The position numbers and the translations under genes were made by a program. DNA of 64,000 bases from the NCBI RefSeq assembly GCF_900497805.2, contig NW_020954630.1, positions 13,185,285 to 13,249,284 of the forward strand, read 5' to 3'. Position 1 is the stretch's first letter. Each line of letters begins with the position of its first letter. Shown here one piece after another: positions 55,448 to 64,000 of the stretch. Source of the stretch: Vombatus ursinus. Lineage: Eukaryota; Chordata; Mammalia; Diprotodontia; Vombatidae. The notes under the pieces were generated by a model. The model did no database searches, was not told the origin of the DNA, and saw only the letters and a program-made list of their open reading frames with translations.

Positions 55448-55792
55448 ATGGACGTCCTTAGTGAGGCAGAGAAATCTAGGGAAAGGGGAGATAGTCAGAC
55501 ACTGACTGATCTGGAGAGAGAACTGCACATCGATGAGGCCCCTCCAGAGAAGCATGTGGCCTCTTTGGGGACCATATGCATGGAAAAACTTGTGCTGATT
55601 GAAAACACAGAGGAAGCAGACAGAAGGGAGGTTCTCCTCTCTCCTCAGAAGTTACTGAAGCACCAAGAAAGACCCGTACTTTGTTGGAAACGAAGAGGAG
55701 ACTCCCCCCAAGTGGAAGATCTATCCAATATCCAGTCATGCTTTGGAGAAGCCATCACAATGGGAGGATCAGTCCCTTTTCTGGTGCAGTGA
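55448..55792 (+). CDS. Open frame of 114 codons, unknown, doubtful
   Basis: A plus-strand frame beginning MDVLSEAEKSRERGDSQTLT and ending GGSVPFLVQ, rich in Glu, Lys and Arg. It lies in about 1 kb (55,330-56,360) with no recognised repeat. There is no promoter or CpG enrichment, the start context is weak and no domain is visible. It could be an exon-like remnant, part of an old unrecognised element, or chance. Confidence 0.15.
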   Translation: MDVLSEAEKSRERGDSQTLTDLERELHIDEAPPEKHVASLGTICMEKLVLIENTEEADRREVLLSPQKLLKHQERPVLCWKRRGDSPQVEDLSNIQSCFGEAITMGGSVPFLVQ

Positions 55793-56364
55793 GTCATGTG
55801 GACTGCGTAGGTCCCAAGGCAAGTTGGGATCTACCAGAAAATTGAAACTCTGCCCTGTGATACCAAATGCTGGCACAGGCCGTCGGACGCCTGAGGCAGA
55901 GATGACACGTGTGGAACACACATTGCCCTGACTGACTCCCTGTTGGTCAGTGCTCTAGGAAACAAAGGGGGGGGGTGTACATCAGGAACATTTCTCCTTA
56001 GGAAACCCAGACAATGTAACAGCAACCTTTATAAATTCTGGTTCTGACAATAATCCAAAACACATTGAAGGCTCACATAAAGGCTTCCAAACTAAGTGTG
56101 ATATCTCTTGGCAAAGAATAGGAAAACCTTCTCTTCTTTAATATTCCAGGAAATGCCATCTCCTGCCCCCTCCATCTACATGCTGCCTTGGCAACAGAGT
56201 AATACAACCCACTAGCAGCCAACTCCTCCTCTCTCCCCAGCCAAAGGGCTTAGAAGCTAAGGGTGGCCCAATCTACTTTTCCCTTTTCCTACAGCACTAT
56301 CAACTTCTCCAATAACAACGGCTGTCTTCATAAGTGCTGAGTAAAGACAGTTTTAAAGCAAGCC
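55793..56364. other. Unassigned sequence
   Basis: No repeat or exon was recognised. A G8 run lies at about 55,969-55,976. Confidence 0.45.
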
Positions 56365-56640
56365 AACAACTCAAGTCAATAAGCATTTATTAAGTGCTTA
56401 TTATGTGCCAGACACTGTGCTAAGCACTGGGAAGATAAAGGGAAGCAAAAAGAAAGTCCTTGCCCTCAGGGAACTTACATTCTAATGAGGGAAGATGATA
56501 CAAAAAAGAAATTGAAAAGTGGCAGTGGTGGAGGGAAGGTACCCTGTACAGGTACTGTGGAAAAAGAAGCTGGGAGAGGCAGGAGCAGAGCTCAAAAAGG
56601 AATGGAGTGAGAACTTCATGAACTTATAGCACTTCATGAC
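56365..56640 (-). mobile_element. L2 LINE 3' end, antisense
   Basis: 'caataagcatttattaagtg', 'ttatgtgccagacactgtgc', 'taagcactgggaagataaag' and 'ccctcagggaacttacattc' are an almost perfect reversed L2 tail. Confidence 0.88.
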
Positions 56641-56699
56641 ATACAAATGCTTTCCTTCCAACAATCCTGTGAAGTGGGTAGTAGAAAAATTCTCATTCA

Positions 56700-57065
56700 G
56701 GAAGCTAAGTTTGCATCAGGAATAGAGTGCTGAACTTGGTTTCAGGAAGACCTGAGTTGAAACCCTGGCTCAGACACTTCCTAGCTATCTGTGGGCAAGG
56801 TCAGTTAACCTCGGTCTGCCTCAGTTTCCTTATCTGTAAACCAGAGATAATAAGAGCATCTACCTCACAGGGTCGTTGTGAGGATCAAAAGAGATAACAT
56901 GTCAAGTGTTTTGTGAAACTTTTCTACCACTGAGGACTATAAAAATGCTATTATTATTATTCCCACTTTATAGATAAGGACACTGAGTAGCTTGTCTAAG
57001 GTCAAAGAATGTCAGGCATGGGATTCCAACCCAGGGCTTCTAATTCCAAGTCCACTATACTACAA
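56700..57065. mobile_element. Two MIR-type SINEs, sense then antisense
   Basis: Sense copy about 56,700-56,950 ('caggaagacctgagttgaaa', 'tcagtttccttatctgtaaa', 'cagggtcgttgtgaggatca'). Antisense piece about 56,955-57,065 ('ttatagataaggacactgag', 'gggcttctaattccaagtcc'). Confidence 0.75.
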
Positions 57066-57784
57066 TCTTCAAACAGTTCATTTGTAATCTACTCTAGAAA
57101 GCACAAAAAAAGCTACATTGAACTCCTATCATATTTTGTCTGAATGAAAGTATTAGTTTAAGGCGAGTTCTTGTTTTGTTACATAATATTTATTGCCTGA
57201 TATGAACCAACTATTTATTACATTTTATTCCACCTATTTTGAGAAATTATAGACAAACAGGGTAGATACATTGGATAAGAACTCTCAAAACTTGTTCAGA
57301 CTTAGATAAAAACTAAAAATGGGATGGCACAGCTTTGGGCTCTGAAATCCTTTGATGTGTTCAACTCCAGAAGTAAACTGATTTTGGGGTGAATACATAA
57401 AGCACTATCATAAGTATCCCCACTTGCCTTTCCATTTCCTGGAAGCATGGGGGAAAAAAGGTTTCATTCAAACATGGCAAACCATAGTACTACTCCATTC
57501 AACGGCACAAATAGCTGGGGTCCTCTGACTGCTCTGTTTAAGAGAGTAGTCCATGATCAACCCATACCCTGTCTCAGCATCTCAGAATTATATCATAATT
57601 GCTTAGATAATGTCATGTATTGGGAGTAAAGGAAAGAATCACTTTTAATCTTTTTGAGATGATGCCTTTAAGTTTTGTTGCCCTGGAAAGTTTAAATATC
57701 AGAGGCTAAGTTTGGATTTGTGTTTTAGTGAGCCCTGAATGAGTTATATCATGAAGTTGCCTGGTTTCACTTTCATAAAGATGC
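57066..57784. other. Unassigned sequence
   Basis: No recognisable element or exon. The 60-codon frame at 57,447-57,629 has no supporting features. Confidence 0.5.
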
Positions 57785-58190
57785 CCCTTCCAGGATAAGC
57801 TCATCGCTTTTAAACTCATCACCAAGCTGCTAACTCAAGCTTTGATTGACTCCATCTCCCTCAGCCTCTTCTCCCCTCTGATTGGAGGACTAGAGGGTAA
57901 AGTACCAAACCCCACCCCAATGCCTCTCTTTTTAGAGGGCCAACACTGGACACTTAGCTCATTCAACAATGCTCTCAACTCCGCAGAAGAAGATGCCCTG
58001 TGTGAGCACCTGCTGGTGTCCATGCCCTCCCACCTCCCACCCTTCTCCTCTCCTTTCTTATCCCCTTCTGTGTGTTATCTTCTCCTTTAGATTGTAAGCT
58101 CCTTGAGGGCAGGGACTGTCTTTTTTATTACTTGTATCCCCTGGGTTTAGCCTGGCAAACAGTAGGTGCTTATTGGATTTAGACAGTTGG
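57785..58190 (+). mobile_element. L2 LINE 3' end, sense
   Basis: The terminal part is clear: 'agattgtaagctccttgagg', 'gcagggactgtcttttttat', 'aacagtaggtgcttattgga'. The segment 57,785-58,070 upstream is only loosely L2-like. Confidence 0.75.
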
Positions 58191-58353
58191 TTAGCTTGTT
58201 TTCCTTTGTATAAAAATCTCCTCCAAACAATAGAAGCAGTACACTACAGTTACATATTTCGTCTTTAAAATTGCAAGCAGAAACAAAAAGAAACTTAAGT
58301 CACTGGTAGTGAGACAAGAGGTTAGGATCATGGATTAACAGCTAGAAGATAAT

Positions 58354-58985
58354 TGTTACGGGAATTTTTGATTTTCTTTTATTTCTTCTGCAACTTTCAG
58401 TTAATATTAGCATTATCTGACCAAACACCTGTCCCATGGAACATAAAAATTTACTTAAGAGCCTTAAGCATTCTATAGATAAGAAGCCAGAGGAAGAATC
58501 TCAACTGTCCCTGACTCCTTAGCTACATGTAAATCCTTCTCCTCAATCAGCCTATTTGTGAACCTTCTAAATAGAGTTTGATCTGTAACCTGACTTAGTT
58601 TACCTATGGAGTTTGATGAAGTTTGTTTCCCTAGGAGATGTATGAGATTTTGACTCTGTTTAAGTGAATTTGTTCAACTTTTATGACATTGCAGGAAATA
58701 TGGGATGGTGGATCTATCATCTCTAACTTTTATGGCTTAAGAGGAAATGTACAAGATTGTAATATGTAAATTAATTTTTTCTATTGCTCTGCTATAATTT
58801 TGCCTATTACAAACCTGCTTAGATTCCTGATGATTGTTCATTTAGGTTTTCTCTGAGGCCTGACCTGTACTTGTACATACTAATAAAACCTAGGTTTTTA
58901 CCTCCACAATTTCTGTGCTGTGGTACGTATATATTTAGCAGCAGTCACTCACCACATGAACTTAGGAGATATTTCTCCTCTAACA
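58354..58985 (+). mobile_element. Possible solo LTR of an endogenous retrovirus
   Basis: A 632-base stretch with TGTTAC...TCTAACA ends that mirror each other (TGTTA/TAACA), and an AATAAA at 58,882-58,887 followed by 'acctccacaatttctgtgct', reminiscent of an LTR R/U5 junction. No clear target duplication and no internal retroviral region were found. If real it is an old solo LTR, similar in length to the one at 36,655. Confidence 0.35.
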
Positions 58986-58989
58986 GAAT

Positions 58990-59145
58990 CTAGGGGTCTC
59001 TAGTACAACTCCCACATTTCTTAGATGAGGAAACAGGCCACAGAGAGATTATGTAACATGTTCAAGGTCACAAAAGTAGAAAATGGCAGATATGAATCCG
59101 GGATCTCTGACCCCAGATCCAGTGCTGTTTCTAATATACCTCTCT
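58990..59145 (-). mobile_element. MIR-type SINE, antisense
   Basis: 'tagatgaggaaacaggccac', 'atgttcaaggtcacaaaagt' and 'tgaatccgggatctctgacc'. Confidence 0.65.
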
Positions 59146-59269
59146 GTCTGCATTTAAATTTGTATTGTATTATTGGACATTGCAAAAAATTTGTCCCTGG
59201 ATAAGGGAAACCTGATTTTTCACAAACAGGTGTCCAAGTTCACAAAAAATTTTGTTTCTGTGCCCTTTG

Positions 59270-59560
59270 ACAGGGCCTATCTGTTTGCAGATGATGGATA
59301 GGGGCTAGAATTGAAGAGGAGGAGGGGAATGTATTGGATTGACTTTCAGAAACTGCAAAATTATTTGAATGACCCAAACATATCTTTGAAACAAAGGCAC
59401 ACATTTTTAATACCAAGTTTCCTAGTGATATTTTATGTTTGTTATGAAACAATACATCTGCTAAAGGACCAAAAAAGAAAGGCATATGGGCCTTTTAGGG
59501 ATATATTTCTACATACAGAGATTATTATTTATAGTACTATATTATACTGTTAAAGAGTGT
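59270..59560 (+). mobile_element. RTE-type LINE, C-terminal fragment, copy 1
   Basis: The plus-strand frame reads MKRRRGMYWIDFQKLQNYL, then DPNISLKQRHTFL, in the order of the RTE C-terminal segment (ELRRRRAAW..F..L.D..ISL..RAHLFNT..LPALCYACET). It is homologous to 61,190-61,380, which keeps the same residues with a different set of changes. Truncated on both sides. Confidence 0.65.
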
Positions 59561-60095
59561 AGCTGAACTGAGGTTAAAGGCAATGACAAGAAGACAGATA
59601 ATGAAATAGATCTCCCTCCCATAGAGAGAGATGGAGGACTACTGTTAGGTGCCTAACATTAACATATTTTGAGAGATGCAATCACTGCATCAATTGGTTT
59701 TGCTTAATTGCTTTTCTTTGTGAGGAAGAGATACATACTGTAGAAAAGGGCTAGACACATTTTTATCCCATCCTCCACCACCACCACCACCCCCAAGCCA
59801 CAGCTAAAAGGTCCAAGTGAATGGAATGCAGGTCCAGACAGCAGCCTACACCCAAAGTTCTCACAATTTGGTTAATGTACTATATTATTTATTACACAAG
59901 TAGCACCAGAGTATCTACCACCTGCACAAAGACAAAACAAAATGAATCAACCTACTTGAGATAAGCTTCCACCATCTGCATTTGACCTTTCTGCCACTTC
60001 TTGACGTATTATCAGTAACCTAATAACAAATTCTCGTTGCGTTGAATGGAAGCAAGTTGGCCTGTGACTTTATTCAGAAGTGAGCCTGACTTTTC
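59560..60095. other. Unassigned sequence with (CAC)n
   Basis: No element recognised. A short (CCA)n run lies at 59,773-59,791. Confidence 0.5.
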
Positions 60096-60099
60096 TGGA

Positions 60100-60345
60100 A
60101 AGGCATTATGGTATAGTGAGAAGCATGCTGGACTTCAAGTCCTGGGAGTAAGCAGAGAGCTAGGCTTGAATCCTATATCTGGTACTTATTAGTTAGACTC
60201 TGGGTAAGTCACTCTGAACCTGATTTTCATTATCTGTAAAGTGGGGATAATAGTATTTGTGATATCTGCCTCACAGGATAGTTGTGGAAATCAAATGAGA
60301 TGTATACTTTCTAAGTTTTAAAGCATTCTATGTATATCAGCTATC
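60100..60345 (+). mobile_element. MIR-type SINE, sense
   Basis: 'ggcattatggtatagtgaga', 'gggtaagtcactctgaacct', 'cattatctgtaaagtgggga' and 'cacaggatagttgtggaaat'. Nearly full length. Confidence 0.8.
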
Positions 60346-60399
60346 ATGATTATGTGAATTTGTTGTGCCAATCCAAATCCCTATTTTCCTATCTAGAAA

Positions 60400-61790
60400 G
60401 AATTTTATGAACTTAATTCCCCACATACTTCAAGGGCATCCTGGATGAGTATATGACAGGCAGATTTTCACAAGTGATTCCACAGGAGATCACAAATGAC
60501 TAAAAGTTATAGAGAATATACAATATATTATTATTACGTGTTGACCCAAAAAAAGTATTTGATTCAGTAGAACAAAATGCTACTATAAATATTCCCATCT
60601 AACCAAGTGTCTCACACACATGTATAAGATTTCTTAAGAGACATCATTTAAAACCTTATTCCAAGAGGTAAGTGAGTTCTGCCATATGCTCGTGTAAGCA
60701 GATGACGTTGTGGTGGTTGAACCAAGCTCTGGAACATTACCTCCTGGATGAAATACTTAATCACATAAAAGAATTTTGTGTAACTATCCACACAGGTAAA
60801 ACCAAGGGGATAAAGAGTGCTTATTATTCAGGTTCTGAATTCAGTTAGGTTGACTACATATACCTATGGATCGAATTCTGGTCCTGGAGTCAGGAAAACC
60901 TGAGTTCAAATCTGTCTTCAGACACTTACTTACTAGTTGTATGACCCTAGGCAGGTCACTTAACCTCAGTTTGCCTCTGTTTCCTCAACTGCAAAATAGG
61001 AGTGATAACAGCACCTGCCTTGCAGGGTTATTGTAAGGATCAAATGAGATAATATTGGTAAAGTGCTTAGCACAGTGCCTGAAACGTAGTAGGCACTATA
61101 CAAAAATGCTTATTCTCTTTCCTTCCTTTTCTCCCTTCCCCTTCATCTATTAGTACAGATATAGATATAGATTTTGGACAAACATTGCAAACAAATGATG
61201 AATTGGACCCAGAATTGAAGAGGAAGAGGGGGGTGTATTGGATTGACTTTTGGAAATGGCAAAATTATTTGAATGACCAAAAGCATCTCTTCGAAACAAA
61301 GGCACACATTTTTAATACCAAGTTTTTTAGTGATATTTTACGTCTATTAGTCATGAAACAATACATCTTCTAAAGAGCTGAAATAAAAAATAACCCGAAG
61401 AACAATGGAGAGGAACATGGTGGTTGTGAGCAGGCTACAAACACATTGCAAACAAGGTAGTATGTAGAAGAAACAAAGGAAAGGGTGTCATTCAAGATAT
61501 GTGTGGGCAAAAAAGAAAATGGGTTCATTATATGGTGAGAGTGAATGGATACTGGATAACCAATGCATTCCCATGGGTATTCTCTTGATTTTAAGAGAAA
61601 GCAAGGATGGATCCCAATGTGTTGAGTGAACTCCCAGAAAGGAAATGGAAAATAGTTGCACTGGATGGAGTTAGGTATGGATGGGTTATGATCTTCATTT
61701 TGGGAAAAACTGCCCACATCAGTGAGATCATATATCCATTTGAATTTGTCTATCGTTATCTGAAATTAATCTTTCTCCACATTTATCTTT
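60400..61790 (+). mobile_element. RTE-type LINE, RT to C-terminus, copy 2
   Basis: At 60,540-60,590 the translation gives VDPKKVFDSVEQNAT, the RTE palm motif DFKKAFDSVEQNA; at 60,698-60,730 ADDVVVVEPSS corresponds to FADDIVLIAE. After a MIR insertion (60,870-61,115) the C-terminal part follows: LDPELKRKRGVYWIDFWKWQ and the segment to 61,380, then a decayed end to about 61,790 (ELPERKWKI at 61,628). The spacing is right for one element. Multiple frame breaks; 5' region absent. Confidence 0.7.
60870..61115 (+). mobile_element. MIR-type SINE, sense, inside RTE
   Basis: 'ctggagtcaggaaaacctga', 'ctaggcaggtcacttaacct', 'ctcaactgcaaaataggagt', 'gcagggttattgtaaggatc' and 'agcacagtgcctgaaacgta'. One of the best-preserved MIRs in the window. 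Confidence 0.88.
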
Positions 61791-61849
61791 TCATTTAATT
61801 CACCCTTTTCCTCATTTTCTTTTATTTTGTTTCTTCTCAGAAGCAGTTG

Positions 61850-62045
61850 TAAAGTAGTGGAAAAGACACTGGACCAGGAGTGAGGAGACCTGGGTTCTGA
61901 TTCTGGATGCAACTAACAATCCATGGGATTTTTGGCAAATCATTTCACTTTAATGTTTTTTGGTTTCCTTATCTAAAAAATGTAGGCGTTAGGCTAGACA
62001 GTTTCTAAGCTCTCTTTCAGAACTTGTATTCTATAATTCTATGGA
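61850..62045 (+). mobile_element. MIR/THER-type SINE, sense
   Basis: 'gtagtggaaaagacactgga', 'gagacctgggttctgattct', 'tggcaaatcatttcacttta' and 'ggcgttaggctagacagttt'. Confidence 0.7.
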
Positions 62046-62238
62046 ACTGCTATTTAATTTTTTTTAGAGTGGCTTGAGCTCTTTGGTGAAATGGAACTAT
62101 TAAAAAAAAAAAAGAAAATTGTAACAGCTTAATTTTTTTGTAGACCAGACCTGTATTTTCATTGCTAGAAGGAATTCCTAATGAGGAAACACATTCTCTC
62201 AAAGCAGATCTGTCCATGCTCTGAAACTAATGGTCTTA

Positions 62239-62340
62239 CACTTAGTGGCTGTGTGACTGTTGGCAAGTCACTTAACCCCAATTGCCTCAAAAAAAAAAGA
62301 GGAAGAAAAGAAAAGGAAAAGAAAGAAAGAAAGAAATTTC
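62239..62340 (+). mobile_element. tRNA-type SINE, 5'-truncated, sense
   Basis: Only the 3' half remains: 'ctgtgtgactgttggcaagt', 'cacttaaccccaattgcctc', then a purine-rich tail with (GAAA)n. Target repeat TGGTCTTA at 62,231-62,238 and 62,341-62,348. Confidence 0.9.
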
Positions 62341-62354
62341 TGGTCTTAGAGATT

Positions 62355-62465
62355 TGCCACAGCTACTGAGAAGATAACCAACTTACCTAAGGTCACATAG
62401 CCCAATGGTGTCAAAGGTGGGATTTATTGACTCCAAGGTGGGCTCTCTACCACTATATCTTATTT
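62355..62465 (-). mobile_element. MIR-type SINE, antisense, partial
   Basis: 'caacttacctaaggtcacat' and 'ggtgggctctctaccactat'. Confidence 0.45.
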
Positions 62466-64000
62466 CCTCCCAGTTGTCCCAAGATATTTGTACAATATTA
62501 GAATAAACTAAAGGAAGATGGAAAATATTTATTATTTTTATGAGGAATAATTAGCATCCTAAAAATATCAGCCTTGGTATGTGTTAGATGATTTTGAAGA
62601 TATTTCTTAAATCTGAGCAGTGGAGAAAATGAATAACAATCAGATGAGAAAAGTCCTAAAGCAGGATTATTACCAGTCACCCTGTTTCTTCCTGTAGTCC
62701 ATTAGCCAAAGAACTTAAGCAAGATATATTAACTAGGTGATCCTGACATTCTTTCCAGGTTTATGTAGTTTCAAGATTTTTTTTTCCTGCAGAGACATTC
62801 TAAAGTCGAGAGACCTGACAGCAACTACTTTACTTAAAGAGACACTTCTGAAATTATAGAATATTTGGGGGCTTGAAATATATTGATAGAACCCATTAAT
62901 TCAGGTCCAGGAGGGTCTGAGAATATATAATATTTCCAGGATAAAGGGGAGATTAAGGATATTTTTAAAAAAATAAGGTAAGAAAAGATTAATACATGTC
63001 ACAAGCACACACAGTTTTATGTTTTAAAGGAAAAATATTGCTTTCTTCAAATTTTTCTAATAGCACCTCTACTCACATTGTACAGATCAGCAAGATTCTG
63101 CAAAATACAATGTGGGATCTTAAGGAATTTTTCAGAAGGTGTCCCTCTCAAGTAGTTTGTAGAAAAAGTCCGTATTTATCCCCTTTCCAGCTTAATGGTA
63201 TAAGAAACTTTTCAGGCTTTTGTGGGCTTACTCCCCACCTCCCACTCATACTTATGAGTCAAGTTCTTGAGGCTCAGCTGCTTACATTTTCCCTCAAAGC
63301 TCTAGAGGGTATCCTTAAGGTCATCTTCTTTAGTATGATAGCTCATGAGCCCCCATTAGTATACTCCCCATGATTATTTATAGATATCACTCAGCCTGAA
63401 TAAATTCATTTTTAGAAAGGTCTTTACTAAAATGGTAAAGTAAGAACAACTGGTACAGAACATTCCCTTTTTTCTACCTCTCTCTCCAAAATAAGTCCAT
63501 ACTAAATCCAGGGGGAAGTGGCCTCATGCTAGAGAATGGGGTGTAACAACGGGGGAACTCATAGAAACTGTAATAACCTTACTGGAGTTCTCAGTATGTT
63601 CCCCTTAGGTATGGAGTAGCTTTTATGCTAGCCTCTTCCTAGAGTTTTGAATCTTTGTTCCTCCTCTTGTCCAGTCTGGCCTTGACCCCTGATAAGACAT
63701 TGCCTTTAGTTGTCTGGGAATGTGACCAAGATGCTGTTGAGAAGATAAAAGGTCCAAAATCATCCAGACCCTTCAAAGCTCCCAACATCCTCCTCTGACC
63801 AGTGTGGGGAGGAGTCTGAGGCCAAGACTGAGGTGTGCCCCACCTTTGTCCTTTGGGGTTTGGCTGGGACTCTCTCTCCTGGCTTGAATCCCTAATTCTG
63901 ACTAGATCAGTGGTTTTATATAGGCTTGAGAAGACATGAACAAGTCCCAATCCTAAAAGACTTCTCCCGCTCAAGTTGGTGTACAAGCCTTGTTTACATG
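62466..64000. other. Unassigned sequence at right edge
   Basis: No gene or clear repeat. The frames at 62,996-63,373 (plus, 125 codons) and 63,639-63,986 (minus, 115 codons) have no recognisable domain, splice pattern or composition shift. The last 350 bases are slightly richer in G+C and could belong to an element that continues beyond the window. Confidence 0.45.

Noticed and set aside
8087-62340. tRNA genes suggested by tRNA-like A and B box sequence in many places
   Set aside because: All such matches lie in the heads of tRNA-derived SINEs with tails and target duplications; none has an intact tRNA fold or anticodon arm I could support.
62996-63373. 125-codon plus-strand frame beginning MSQAHTVLCFK
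   Set aside because: No domain, splice signal, composition change or start context to support it; the length is compatible with chance.
63639-63986. 115-codon minus-strand frame near the right edge
   Set aside because: No supporting features; it could belong to a repeat cut by the window edge.

Overview
The window looks like nuclear DNA of a marsupial. The basis is the repeat mix: many copies of a tRNA-type SINE with the head GGCAGCTAGGTGG, a second SINE of the same head whose 3' end matches an RTE-type LINE, CORE-SINEs (MIR/THER type), abundant L2 on both strands, an old CR1/L3-type LINE, RTE fragments and L1 pieces with a marsupial-style 3' UTR. The SINE and L1 forms are, from memory, shared by American and Australian marsupials, so the species is not resolved. 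There is no prokaryotic gene organisation, CRISPR array or intact tRNA/rRNA gene.

Layout. 1-12.6 kb: repeat-rich, with L1 pieces in both orientations, L2, a hAT-type DNA transposon relic and several SINEs. 12.96-14.31 kb: a block with no recognised repeat and a minus-strand AATAAA at its low-coordinate edge, possibly a 3' UTR. 14.3-21.3 kb: SINEs, an RTE fragment, L2 and unassigned sequence. 21.5-24.06 kb: a strong CpG island, the only clear gene-regulatory region. 24-35 kb: unassigned sequence with scattered SINEs and a 1.8 kb antisense L2. 35.5-38.5 kb: L2 interrupted by a solo LTR and by a retrocopy-like insertion. 41.2-48.7 kb: a long antisense CR1/L3-type LINE split by an L1, which itself carries a nested L1 3' end. 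48.8-62.4 kb: L2, MIR, SINE and RTE fragments plus a possible second LTR. 62.5-64 kb: nothing recognised.

Gene content. The CpG island has the features of a divergent promoter: an inverted pair of ETS motifs at 22,975-22,997, CCAAT, GC-box and E-box elements to the right, a YY1-type motif at 22,369, and a consensus minus-strand splice donor after 22,577. Leftward there is a compact candidate gene: a 59-codon ORF (21,690 to 21,511, minus) with a strong start context, one predicted membrane segment and an AATAAA about 190 bases past the stop. Rightward an ORF starts at 23,441 in good context and may be a first coding exon. Neither protein was recognised. No other convincing host coding exon was found; the remaining long frames are repeats or the low stop density of GC-rich DNA.

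The repeats record a readable order of events: SINE into MIR, MIR-type SINE into L1, LTR into L2, a polyadenylated L2-tailed transcript into L2, and L1 into CR1/L3 with another L1 end inside it. Several of these have clear target-site duplications. Nothing here amounts to a demonstrated new biological system; the small minus-strand ORF is the best candidate for something undescribed.
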